64,000 nucleotides of DNA, taken from contig CAYHWW010000001.1 of the NCBI GenBank assembly GCA_964360145.1, positions 14,737 through 78,736 of the forward strand, read 5' to 3'. Every line of letters starts with the position of its first letter. The stretch's first letter is position 1. Below, one piece after another: positions 25,973-34,219 of this stretch. The translations under genes and the position numbers were made by a program. The notes beneath the pieces were generated by a model. It saw only the letters and a list, made by a program, of their open reading frames with translations. It was not told the DNA's origin and made no database searches. The stretch comes from CAYHWW01 sp964360145 (GTDB lineage: Bacteria; Bdellovibrionota; UBA1018; CAYHWW01).

Positions 25973-28179
25973 AAGCCCTGCTCCGCGGTGGCGCCAAAGA
26001 ATTTGCGCTTCACGCGGTCCATGCGGCCCTTGAGAGACTGCGCCGCGCGCCGCAGGTAATAATATTCATTGTAGGGACGATCATCGGTGATGGCGCGTCC
26101 GGGCTCGCCGGCGATGATGGCGTCAGCAGTGGTCTCGTGGGCGATCATGCGCTGGAACATCCCCCGGGCCGTGTCGCCGGGGTTCCATTGCAGCAAGTCT
26201 TTCACCGCGGCCTGGGGCAGGCGCGCCGCCATATCCGCGGCCACGGCTTCTTTAATGGGGCTCTTCGAGGCGATGAAGTGATAGCCCCAGCCGTCGACGG
26301 AACTGAAGACGCGCAGGTAGGGAAAGGAGTTCTTCAGGGAGCGGGCGATGGCCTTCAAAATGGGCTCTTCTCCGAAGGGAAACCATTGCTGCAAAACCCC
26401 ATCGGGCTTGAGATGAGCGCTCACCAGGCTGTAGAACTCCTCGGAGTACAACAGACTTGAAGCGGCAGCCTCCACCGGCGGGGGGGGGTCGAGGGTGATG
26501 AGGTCGAACTGCTGGGTGGTGCGCTCCAAGAAGCGGCGGCCGTCATCCACCACGATCTTGCCCCGGGGGTTGGCCAAGACTTCAGCGGCGTCTGAAAAAT
26601 AAAAAGGAAAGGCATCCCGCACGCTGGGCACCAATTCCACCGCGGTGGCATTGATGCCCCAGCTCAGCAGAGAGCGGAACGTGGTGCCCATGCCAAAGCA
26701 GATGACCAAGGCGGATTCTGACGGTCGCCCCAGGAGGGCCAAGGGGAAGTGGGCCATGGTCTTCGTCACCGGAGTGAGGTGAGTGATGCCTATGCCATTG
26801 ACGAGCAGGGATTTGCCCATGCCTGTCCCCGCGGAGATGATGGTTGCGGTGTGGTCGCGGCGGATCTGGGCTTCTTTGCCCAGATGGGAAATGGGCTCTT
26901 CAAAACTTTCAACGGCCACCAGGGACACCGCAGTCAAGACAAGGCCCATGACGCACACGGACGCCCTGCGCCAAAGGGGCAGGCCGCCACTGGACCACAA
27001 GTACAGCGCCATGAAGGGCACCGCGTGGGCGACCATGGAGATGCGCACGCCACAGTAAGGCAAAAAGAGATAGGTGGCCAACAAGGGCCCCATGATGCAC
27101 CCCAGCACATTGGCCGCGTAGGCGCGCCCCGCGATGGCGGCGTCACCCCCTGAGATTTCGTCGATGATTTTGGGTGTCAGATATCCCAGCGCCGCACAGA
27201 AAGGGAAGATGCCGAAGAACACGCCCCAAGCCCCGCCACCGACCCGGGGGTCATTGGCGAAGGCGGGCAGGAAAGAGAACAAAGCCAAGAACCCCAGGAT
27301 GCCAGAGAGGGCGCGCACCCGATCCCGCGCCACGTCGCGGCGGTAAAAATGTGCTCCCACCGCGGTGGCGAGGAGATAGACAAAGAGGAGCTGAGCGAAG
27401 GAGTACACGGTGGTGCGCAACACCGGCGTGAAATCCCGAGTCCAGATGACTTCGAGGCTCATGGAGATGAAGCCCGTCAAGAAGAGCACGGTCATGGCGA
27501 GACGGCGGCGGACGACAACCGCATTGCCCACGGACGCCGCCCCGGTTTGATGAGCCGCGGGGGCGGATTCCGCCCCGGCGGCGGTGCCGCCCCAACGCCA
27601 CGCCATGGCGGCGATGACGAAGTTCACCGCCACAGCCACCCACAGCGTACCCCGGAGGCCCAAAAGCTCGATGAGGACCCAGGCGCTGGTGAGTACCCCC
27701 ACCAAGGCGCCAATAACGTTGGCACGATAGAGGAAACTGAACTCGCCGCCCCGGGACATCATGAGGGGGAACGTAGCGCCCATGCACACACACCAGGGCA
27801 GGAGGGAAAGGGCGATGGCCGCGCCCGAAGCCACCAGATAGGGCACGGAATCGATGTCACCCACGGGGAGCAGGAGCTGCTGGCCCCACAGAAAGAGCGC
27901 GGGCACGGCTAGGCCGCCGATGCCGATAATAGCCTCAGCCACGGCGTAAAGGCGAGCAGGGGGAAGCTTGGTTTTCACGGAAAGAGCGCGGGCCCATTTG
28001 CCGCCGGCCCAGGAACCCAGGGCCAGCCCCAGCATGAAAACAGAGATCACCACGGACATCACCGGGGTCACAACGCCATAAGAAGCAAAGGCCAGGCGCA
28101 TCCACACGATTTGGTAGAGCAACGAGCAGAAGCCAGAGAGAAAAAACAAAACAGACAGCAAACCATTGACCTGATGCAT
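25969..28179 (-). CDS. Membrane-fused spermidine-synthase-like methyltransferase-fold protein
   Basis: A 736-residue protein. The N-terminal ~430 residues form about 12 hydrophobic helices of transporter type (starts LLSVLFFLSGFCSLLYQIVW). The C-terminal ~280 residues are a SpeE-like Rossmann domain: VICFGMGTTFRSLL (SAM/dcSAM-binding glycine loop), VELVPSVRDAFPFYF and FDLITLDPPPP. The glycine loop is G-M-G-T rather than G-G-G-D, which argues against true spermidine synthase activity. The ATG at 28179 is preferred because GGTGGGG lies just upstream; an in-frame GTG at 28188 lacks one. It is coupled to a methyltransferase-like gene. Function unknown. Confidence 0.85.
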   Translation of the reverse strand: MHQVNGLLSVLFFLSGFCSLLYQIVWMRLAFASYGVVTPVMSVVISVFMLGLALGSWAGGKWARALSVKTKLPPARLYAVAEAIIGIGGLAVPALFLWGQQLLLPVGDIDSVPYLVASGAAIALSLLPWCVCMGATFPLMMSRGGEFSFLYRANVIGALVGVLTSAWVLIELLGLRGTLWVAVAVNFVIAAMAWRWGGTAAGAESAPAAHQTGAASVGNAVVVRRRLAMTVLFLTGFISMSLEVIWTRDFTPVLRTTVYSFAQLLFVYLLATAVGAHFYRRDVARDRVRALSGILGFLALFSFLPAFANDPRVGGGAWGVFFGIFPFCAALGYLTPKIIDEISGGDAAIAGRAYAANVLGCIMGPLLATYLFLPYCGVRISMVAHAVPFMALYLWSSGGLPLWRRASVCVMGLVLTAVSLVAVESFEEPISHLGKEAQIRRDHTATIISAGTGMGKSLLVNGIGITHLTPVTKTMAHFPLALLGRPSESALVICFGMGTTFRSLLSWGINATAVELVPSVRDAFPFYFSDAAEVLANPRGKIVVDDGRRFLERTTQQFDLITLDPPPPVEAAASSLLYSEEFYSLVSAHLKPDGVLQQWFPFGEEPILKAIARSLKNSFPYLRVFSSVDGWGYHFIASKSPIKEAVAADMAARLPQAAVKDLLQWNPGDTARGMFQRMIAHETTADAIIAGEPGRAITDDRPYNEYYYLRRAAQSLKGRMDRVKRKFFGATAEQGL

Positions 28180-28266
28180 TATCCCCACCCTATTAATTAA
28201 CAGGCCCTCGGCCCTTCCCTATTCCTAATTCCTACGAAAGTCAGGTAGCATCGTCACGATCTCTTT

Positions 28267-29337
28267 GTGGATTCGACAATTTTTGCACCGCTTCTTGTAC
28301 TTCCCCTACTGTTCCTGGCGGCATCTTTTGCGGCGTCCAGCGAGACAGCGTTTTTCTCATTGGACCGCTTCGAGCTCAAACGCCTGAAGGAGCGCCATAA
28401 GAGCGCCTACATCCACATCAAGACGCTGTTGGAGCACCCCACCCGGCTCCTCATCATCATTTTGATGATCAATGAGTTCGCCAACCTTTCCATCGCCAAC
28501 GCGGTGACGCGCTTCGTATCCCGGGCGCTACCCGCCCACCTCGCCTTGAGTGGTGAGCAACGCATCATGTTGATCTCAATTCTGTCGCTGTTCATCGCGG
28601 CGCCGCTCACTCTCATCTTCGGTGAAATTACCCCCAAGGTCCTGGCCGCCCGCATGAACCGGCTGATGGCCGCGGTCAATTCACGGCCTCTCATTCTTTT
28701 ATACAAGCTGCTGAGGCCCGGGCTCGCGGCGCTGGATTTCGGCATCTCAATGGCGTTGAAACCCCTGGGAGGGAAGAGCAAGAGCCACCTCTCCAAGTTC
28801 GTAAGCCCCCTTGATGAGGCTGACTTCATGGCCATCATGGAGGAAGCCCAGAAAGAGGGCAGCCTGCAGCCCGTGGAGAAAAAACTCATCCAGAAGGTGT
28901 TTCACCTGGATGACACCTCCGTGACCCAGGTGATGACCCCCATCGCCAAGGCCTTTGTCATCAATGAGAAGAGCAAAATCTCGGCCTTCATGGAGGAAAT
29001 CCGCCGGGAAAAATACTCACGGGTGCCCACTTATTCGAAGAGCCGCAAGCACATCACCGGCATCCTTTACGTCAAAGACCTGTTGCAGCTGGGCTTCGAC
29101 CCCAAGCTGCCCGACAAGAGCGCCGGCGAGTTGGCGGCCAAACCCATGTTCGTGCCACCCTCCATGAACTTGGCCACGCTCCTGCGTCGATTCAAGAAAA
29201 CCAAGACCCACCTTGCCGTGGTGGCGGATAAGCAAGGCGCGGCCCTGGGTATTATCTCTTTAGAAGACGTGTTGGAAAGCATCTTCGGCCAAATCGATGA
29301 TGAGCGGGATGCTGACGATGCCGAGGGAGCTTCATGA
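28267..29337 (+). CDS. CNNM/CorC-type membrane protein (DUF21 + CBS pair), first copy
   Basis: A 356-residue inner-membrane protein starting at GTG. Residues 1-190 are the DUF21/CNNM transmembrane domain (SSETAFFSLDRFELKRLKERH, GEITPKVLAARMN). Residues about 215-340 are a CBS pair (VTQVMTPIAKAFVINEKS; KTHLAVVADKQGAALGIISLEDVLESIFG). The C-terminal CorC/HlyC domain of longer relatives is absent. Relatives transport or resist Mg2+/Co2+; old annotation as hemolysin is not supported. It overlaps a second paralogue by 4 bases, suggesting a hetero-complex. It is divergent from the gene at 25969-28179. Confidence 0.88.
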   Translation: MDSTIFAPLLVLPLLFLAASFAASSETAFFSLDRFELKRLKERHKSAYIHIKTLLEHPTRLLIIILMINEFANLSIANAVTRFVSRALPAHLALSGEQRIMLISILSLFIAAPLTLIFGEITPKVLAARMNRLMAAVNSRPLILLYKLLRPGLAALDFGISMALKPLGGKSKSHLSKFVSPLDEADFMAIMEEAQKEGSLQPVEKKLIQKVFHLDDTSVTQVMTPIAKAFVINEKSKISAFMEEIRREKYSRVPTYSKSRKHITGILYVKDLLQLGFDPKLPDKSAGELAAKPMFVPPSMNLATLLRRFKKTKTHLAVVADKQGAALGIISLEDVLESIFGQIDDERDADDAEGAS

Positions 29338-30605
29338 CGTTCCTCGGCGTGGTGGGCGGTGACTGGCCCCTGCTGCTTTTTCTAGGCGTCGTGCTGAGCC
29401 TTGAGGCATTCTTCTCCGGATCGGAAATGGCGCTCATTTCCGCGGACCGTCTCCAGCTGCGCAAGCTTGCCAACTCCGGCAACGCCGGCGCCAAAGCCGC
29501 ATTGCGCCTCGTGGCCCACCCCGAACGCATGCTCTCCACGGTGCTGATCGGCACCACCCTGTGCATCATCACTGAAGGAACCGTGACGACGGTGTACATG
29601 CACCACAAGTATGGGGGCGAGAGCGACGTGGTGTCCGTGCTGATCCTGGCGCCCTTGGTGCTCATTTTCGGCGAGCTCCTGCCGAAAACCCTATTTCAGC
29701 GTTTTTCAACTCAAGCCGCCCCCCTGGTGTCCCTGCCCGTGTCTTTCTTCCAGGTACTGCTGACGCCGGTCATATTCATCATCACCCACTACAGCCAGTG
29801 GTTCTCCCGCCTGGTGCGCCCCCTGGAAGAGCTGCTCACAGGCAAGAACCGCTCCTCCTACCGAGAGAACCTCACCTTCATCCTCACCGGCGGTAAAAAA
29901 GAGACCAAGCTCCCCGCTTTCGAAAGCCGCATGATCCACCGCATCCTGCACTTCTCCAGAGCGGAGGCGAAGAATGCGTTGATTCCGCTGGTGCACGTGG
30001 ATGCCATCCCTGAAACCCTCTCCGTGGGGGAAGCCCTGCGGGCCTTCAGCCGCACCCGCCACTCCAGGCTCCCCGTGTATCGTGAGCGCATCGACAACAT
30101 CGTGGGCGTCCTCCACGTCTTTGACGCCTTCCTGGCCGATGACGCCAGCGTGGACGTGACCCAGGTGATGCAGCCCGCTCAATACTTCCCAGAAACCCAG
30201 AAGGTGGAGGACATCCTCTTCAGCATGCAGAAATCAGGCAACCACATGGGCGTGGTGGTGGACGAGTACGGCGGCGCCGTGGGCATCCTCACCCTCGAGG
30301 ACCTGGTGGAAGAGATCGTGGGCGATATCGGCGACGAGTATGACGCCGACTCACAGCTTTACCGGGAGCTCAGCGAGGGGCGCTATCTCATCCAAGCCCA
30401 CATGGAAATCGAGGCCATCAACGAACGCCTGAAACTCAACCTCCCAGCAGGGCAATACGAGACCCTGGCGGGATTCCTACTTCAGCAGTTCAACTGCATC
30501 CCCAACGAGGGCGACGAACTCTACTACAAGCACCTCAAATTCGTGGTGCGCCAGGCCAGCGACCGGGCCATCCGCACCGTGGAAGCCACTCGTATTGAGG
30601 AGTGA
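29334..30605 (+). CDS. CNNM/CorC-type membrane protein (DUF21 + CBS + CorC/HlyC), second copy
   Basis: A 423-residue paralogue of the upstream gene, with the complete architecture: DUF21 membrane domain ([36 protein letters not shown]), CBS pair ([51 protein letters not shown]) and the C-terminal CorC/HlyC domain ([20 protein letters not shown]). The family is linked to divalent cation, mainly Mg2+, transport. Its start overlaps the first copy by 4 bases. The pair probably forms an operon. Confidence 0.9.
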   Translation: MTFLGVVGGDWPLLLFLGVVLSLEAFFSGSEMALISADRLQLRKLANSGNAGAKAALRLVAHPERMLSTVLIGTTLCIITEGTVTTVYMHHKYGGESDVVSVLILAPLVLIFGELLPKTLFQRFSTQAAPLVSLPVSFFQVLLTPVIFIITHYSQWFSRLVRPLEELLTGKNRSSYRENLTFILTGGKKETKLPAFESRMIHRILHFSRAEAKNALIPLVHVDAIPETLSVGEALRAFSRTRHSRLPVYRERIDNIVGVLHVFDAFLADDASVDVTQVMQPAQYFPETQKVEDILFSMQKSGNHMGVVVDEYGGAVGILTLEDLVEEIVGDIGDEYDADSQLYRELSEGRYLIQAHMEIEAINERLKLNLPAGQYETLAGFLLQQFNCIPNEGDELYYKHLKFVVRQASDRAIRTVEATRIEE

Positions 30606-30683
30606 AACCGTAATGCGGTATTATTTGCCCAGTGGGACCAGATGTCCCTCCACGCCTCTTCATCAGCGGGATAAACTATAAGC

Positions 30684-31082
30684 ATGAGTAAGAAAGTCCT
30701 TATCGTCGACGATGTCCCCTTTGCCCGCAAAATCATCGGCAATATCCTGCGGGCCGCTGGCCACCAAGTGGTGGGTGAGGCCGCGGATGGCGACGAAGCC
30801 GTGGAGCAATACGCGAAGCTCTCCCCCGACTTCGTGACCATGGACGTGGTCATGCCCCACAGCAACGGCATCGAGGCCTGCCGCAAAATCATCGAAACGG
30901 ATCAGAACGCCCGCATCATCATGGTGTCCGCCATGGCCCACGAGCAGCTCCTCATGGACGCCATCAACGCCGGTGCGCGGGATTATATCCTCAAACCCTT
31001 TTCCCCCGACGACCTCAATAAGTCCGTTCAGAAGCTCTTCGCTGACGATGAGGAAGAAGAAGGGGTGATGTCCCATGGATGA
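30684..31082 (+). CDS. CheY-like single-domain response regulator
   Basis: A 132-residue receiver with no output domain. Conserved residues: acidic pair DD in VLIVDDVPFARK, phospho-acceptor Asp in DFVTMDVVMPHSNG, Thr/Ser switch in IIMVSAMAHEQLL, and Lys in GARDYILKPFSPDDL. The tail is acidic (DDEEEE). CheY-like proteins signal to the flagellar motor or other partners. It overlaps the next gene, a CheC-type phosphatase candidate, by 8 bases, which fits a kinase-response-regulator/phosphatase pair. No CheA is in the window. Confidence 0.93.
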   Translation: MSKKVLIVDDVPFARKIIGNILRAAGHQVVGEAADGDEAVEQYAKLSPDFVTMDVVMPHSNGIEACRKIIETDQNARIIMVSAMAHEQLLMDAINAGARDYILKPFSPDDLNKSVQKLFADDEEEEGVMSHG

Positions 31083-31530
31083 CACCTTAGGCCTCTCCAT
31101 GGAGCGCTATCTTCCCGGTGACATGGATTTCTACGGCCTGGGCACGGTGACCCGCACCTCCCCCGCCCGCGTCGCGACGCCGCGGTTCTCCGCCATTGTG
31201 CGTTTCCGTTTAGGCGGCGACGAAGTGGGCTCCGTGCTCGTGGGCTTCGCCCCCGGCGCCACCGACCCCTCGGCCTGCGTGGAACTGGCGAACATCCTGG
31301 CGTCCAAACTCGTGTCCGGCGCCTGCACCGCCTGGGACGTGCGCATCGAGCTTTCCCCGCCGGAATACCGGGTCCGCGAAGAACGCGTCTTCGCCGCCCT
31401 CGACCAAGCCTTGACCGCCGCATCCGCCGCGGCATCGCCCCGCACCGTGGCCCGCTTCCAGTTCAATATGGACGGCGTCTCCATACCGGTGGTGCTGGGC
31501 TACTTCCCCAACAAAAGAGGCGAAGCATGA
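31075..31530 (+). CDS. Divergent CheC/CheX-type phosphatase candidate
   Basis: A 151-residue protein with one recognisable active-site segment: SACVELANI fits the CheC/CheX/FliY signature [D/S]-x3-E-x2-N, and the distance from the Asn to the Pro in ELSPPEYR is 22 residues, as in the published pattern. The flanking strands (RFSAIVRFRLGGDEVGSVLVGF) are also of this type. The family dephosphorylates CheY-P, and the gene overlaps a cheY-like gene by 8 bases. Overall similarity is low, so the call rests on the signature plus context. Confidence 0.5.
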   Translation: MDDTLGLSMERYLPGDMDFYGLGTVTRTSPARVATPRFSAIVRFRLGGDEVGSVLVGFAPGATDPSACVELANILASKLVSGACTAWDVRIELSPPEYRVREERVFAALDQALTAASAAASPRTVARFQFNMDGVSIPVVLGYFPNKRGEA

Positions 31531-31772
31531 AAAACCTGCTCTTTACCGCATTGAAAGTCACGGCCCTCACCCTCATCGTGCTCCTCATGAGCCAGATTCG
31601 CATCGGCACCAAGCGCATCTGCGATCACGTGGGCGATCTCGTGAACTCGCCGCGGGTCCAATCCCCCATTCGCCTGGTCTCCAGCAACTTCGACTTCACC
31701 GATGGCCGCAAGACTTCCGGCGTGAAAAAAGACAGCGCGAAAATAAGTGAAGCCCCGGCTGAAAACCATTAG
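31527..31772 (+). CDS. Small exported or membrane-anchored protein
   Basis: An 81-residue protein with one N-terminal hydrophobic helix (LLFTALKVTALTLIVLLMSQI) and a hydrophilic, basic-acidic C-terminal part. The helix has no clear cleavage site, so a membrane anchor is more likely than secretion. It overlaps the CheC-like gene by 4 bases (ATGA) and is the last gene of the cheY run. Family not recognised. Confidence 0.55.
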   Translation: MKNLLFTALKVTALTLIVLLMSQIRIGTKRICDHVGDLVNSPRVQSPIRLVSSNFDFTDGRKTSGVKKDSAKISEAPAENH

Positions 31773-31786
31773 GCTTCCAACCGGGG
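31753..31786. terminator. Candidate bidirectional hairpin
   Basis: CCCCGG (31753-31758) and CCGGGG (31781-31786) can pair around the stop codon of the small gene, between two convergent genes. The stem is only six base pairs and the following T-run is weak (ATTCATCTTT), so the call is tentative. Confidence 0.3.
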
Positions 31787-31812
31787 AAATTCATCTTTAG
31801 GGCAAACGCTGT

Positions 31813-32046
31813 TTAGTGGCCGAGGGCGGAGTCGCCGTAGCCGACGCGCACGCCGTCATCGCGGCGATCGCTGTCGCGGCTGCCGGACAAGGCGGACACG
31901 TCGCGAATGCCGTTTTCATTGCACAGGCGAGTCTGAACCGGGATGTCTTTCAGACGACGGGTTTCACCGGACTCGAAGGTATTGCCAAACACGGCAGGCG
32001 CCATCACAAACAGGCTCAGGGACATCAGTAGTACACGCTTTTTCAT
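31813..32046 (-). CDS. Small secreted protein with Ser/Asp/Arg-rich tail
   Basis: A 77-residue protein with a signal peptide (MKKRVLLMSLSLFVMAPAVF, cleavage likely after F-G). One cysteine is present (R-L-C-N-E). The C-terminal 25 residues are dominated by Ser, Asp, Arg and Gly (SGSRDSDRRDDGVRVGYGDS). GAGGAG lies upstream of the ATG. A similar-sized secreted gene is encoded divergently about 250 bases away. The intervening 253 bases hold several GC-rich hairpins (for example AGGGGG/CCCCCT near 32231-32252) but no other gene that I can see. Function unknown. Confidence 0.6.
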   Translation of the reverse strand: MKKRVLLMSLSLFVMAPAVFGNTFESGETRRLKDIPVQTRLCNENGIRDVSALSGSRDSDRRDDGVRVGYGDSALGH

Positions 32047-32299
32047 GGGTTAAGCTCCTCGGGGCTGACTAATGCAACGGTGATGCCATGGGGACACAGT
32101 GCCCCCAGACACAGGGATTTCGCGGGGTTCCGTGGGGAGGGCTGAATCCTGAGCTGCTTCAGCGCCTGAGCAGGTGCACAAATCTTGTACACATCAGGGC
32201 CCCCGTACTGAGGGCTAACTCCCTGATCCACAAGGGGGTGGCCTGTCCCCCTCTTGGCCCCTGGCTTGCTCTAAGTAGAGGTGAGTTGAAGGAGTCCCT

Positions 32300-32458
32300 A
32301 TGAAACGTTTAGTAACCCTGTCCCTTTGTTTTCTCTCCGTGAACGGCGCCTTGATCCGCTCGGCCCAAGCAACCAGCTGCACGGATCTCGCCGAGCGTTC
32401 CGCCGCTGTCGCCCGGGATGGGTGTTGGGGGTATGAATCCCGCGGCATGCGCCGTTAA
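32300..32458 (+). CDS. Small secreted protein, possibly interrupted by a stop
   Basis: An ATG preceded by GAAGGAG opens a 52-codon gene: signal peptide (MKRLVTLSLCFLSVNGALIR, then A-Q-A) and a short mature part with two cysteines (TSCTDLAERS, RDGCWGYESRG). After the TAA the same frame stays open for 24 more codons to a TGA at 32531-32533, encoding SHDDDARVEYSERTGSEGRR and a few more residues. That tail resembles the Ser/Asp/Arg tail of the divergent gene at 31813. The full read-through would be 76 residues, like its 77-residue neighbour. This suggests a premature stop, a sequencing error, or chance. Confidence 0.5.
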   Translation: MKRLVTLSLCFLSVNGALIRSAQATSCTDLAERSAAVARDGCWGYESRGMRR

Positions 32459-32536
32459 TCCCACGACGATGACGCCCGCGTGGAATACAGCGAACGCACC
32501 GGCTCCGAGGGCCGTAGGCGCAGCGCTAACTGACCG

Positions 32537-34201
32537 CTAAAACGAAAGCGTAACCCCAGCGGGCCGGATGATGTCCAACAGGTTCTGGAACGCGGAGGTC
32601 ACCTGCATGGCGATCTTGCGACCGCCCGTGGAGGTGACGCTCTTGATCTCGCCATTATTGGTGTAAGTCACATTGATCTTGCCCACGGCGGGATCGACGA
32701 TCTGCACGGGCTTGGAGTGCTCGTTGTAGACGAACTCCAACCGGCGCTTCTGCTGATCCACCAAGGCCTTGATGCGGCCATTGGTGTCGTACACGATGCG
32801 CACGCCCTTGCTCTGGGAGTTTTTCGCGAAGGTGAGGTTGCCCCTCTCGTCATACTCGTAGGTGGCCCATTGTTGGGCGCCCTTGGCACCGCTGGATTTG
32901 GAGTACTTCACGACCTTTGACACCTTGTTGACCTTGGGGTCATAGGAAAGCTCGGTGACCTCACGGCCCGTGGCCTTCTTCGTCACATGCCCCTTCGCAT
33001 CGTACTCGAAGGTGGTGTCCTCGCCATTGCGCACGATCTTCAAAGGCAGACCGCAGCATTCGTTGTAGATGGTCTCCGTGCGATCGCTGTCGATCTCACT
33101 CACGAGACGATAGGTGTAGTGCTCGCCGTCGGGCTTTGTTTTGTCGGTGTAATCATACTTGCTCTTCGTCAGCACCTTGCCATCTTTGCCCTTCACCGTC
33201 ACTGCGGTCCAGTAGTGCAAGGATGTAGCGCCATCGTTGCCGTACTCATACTCGGTGCGAGTGCCATCTTGGTCTTTTTGGAAGCTGATGGTCTCACCCT
33301 TGGCGGGGGGGTTATAGCCCAGGTCAAGGCTGGTACCGTCCTTGTACTTGATCATCACGAGGCTGTAGCGGCCGTCGTTGGAGTATTTGTACTCGTAACT
33401 ATTGTTGTCCGCGTCCTTTGATTTCACCAACATGTCGTGGTCGTAGACGTAGGTGGCGCTCTTGCCGCCCTCTGCCTGAATTTGGGTCACCTTGCCCTGG
33501 GCATTGAATGTGAAGCCGATGCGGCGATTGAAGTTATCCTCAATGCTCTTCATCTTGCCATCTTTGCCATAGGCGATGCTGATGAAATTGCGGTTCTTGT
33601 CAGCAATGCGCACGATGCCGCCGCGCTCGTTGAATGTCTCAATCTTGCCGTTGTCGTAAGTGCGTGTGTAGCCGTCTTTCGTTTTCGTCAGAACTTGGTA
33701 GCTGAAGCGGTTGCTCCGCAACTGGGTGCCGGGGGCCACGGTGCGTGCTTGAACTGCGCCCTTATCCCAATAGCGTTCCCACTCGTCATTGCGGAAGCGG
33801 GCATCACTCTTGATCTGCTCGCGGTATTTCTCCAGCTGATCTTTGTTCCCGCCCTCTTTGGAGCGCGCGGCCATGATGAGATCCGTGGCGCGCTTCACAT
33901 CCTCGTCGCTGACACGGCCGTTGGGGGTGAAGCGGTTCTTGGCGCCGCCACCATTTTCGTGAACCACCACTGATCCGTCCGCGGATACCGTGAGGTACAC
34001 CTCATAATCACTGCCCCAGCCGAAGCCGAAGATGCCGTTGTGGGAGCTTTTGCTGTTGTACACCCGCTCGATCTTGGGTTCGAACCCACCCGAGAAGAAC
34101 ATGTCGATGAACCCGATGAAGAAGTTTCCGTTCTTCAAGCTCACGTTGGCCTGTGCTGTCACGGACAGAAGCAGAGCAACGGCGATAGTGATGGATTTCA
34201 T
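32537..34201 (-). CDS. Secreted RHS/YD-repeat protein at the end of the Tad operon
   Basis: A 554-residue exported protein. The ATG at 34201 is chosen because AAGGGGAG lies 5 bases upstream and the protein then starts with a signal peptide (MKSITIAVALLLSVTAQA). Residues about 20-110 form a DUF6531-like start (GFIDMFFSGGFEPKIERVYNSK, GFGWGSDYEVYL). From about 190 on, YD/RHS repeats follow (YDNGKIETFNERGGI, YDYTDKTKPDG, YEYDERGNLTFAKNSQSKG, YDTNGRIKAL). There is no toxin domain after the repeats and no RHS core DPxG motif. It lies 18 bases after tadB in the same direction, so a surface or pilus-linked role is plausible but unproven. Confidence 0.85.
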   Translation of the reverse strand: MKSITIAVALLLSVTAQANVSLKNGNFFIGFIDMFFSGGFEPKIERVYNSKSSHNGIFGFGWGSDYEVYLTVSADGSVVVHENGGGAKNRFTPNGRVSDEDVKRATDLIMAARSKEGGNKDQLEKYREQIKSDARFRNDEWERYWDKGAVQARTVAPGTQLRSNRFSYQVLTKTKDGYTRTYDNGKIETFNERGGIVRIADKNRNFISIAYGKDGKMKSIEDNFNRRIGFTFNAQGKVTQIQAEGGKSATYVYDHDMLVKSKDADNNSYEYKYSNDGRYSLVMIKYKDGTSLDLGYNPPAKGETISFQKDQDGTRTEYEYGNDGATSLHYWTAVTVKGKDGKVLTKSKYDYTDKTKPDGEHYTYRLVSEIDSDRTETIYNECCGLPLKIVRNGEDTTFEYDAKGHVTKKATGREVTELSYDPKVNKVSKVVKYSKSSGAKGAQQWATYEYDERGNLTFAKNSQSKGVRIVYDTNGRIKALVDQQKRRLEFVYNEHSKPVQIVDPAVGKINVTYTNNGEIKSVTSTGGRKIAMQVTSAFQNLLDIIRPAGVTLSF

Positions 34202-34219
34202 AAATCTCCCCTTCAACTA

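Noticed and set aside
28267..30605. Hemolysins
   Set aside because: Old family labels call such proteins hemolysins, but DUF21-CBS-CorC architecture points to divalent cation transport or resistance.
32537..34201. RHS protein as a polymorphic toxin
   Set aside because: There is no variable C-terminal toxin domain after the repeats, no DPxG core-closing motif and no adjacent immunity gene.
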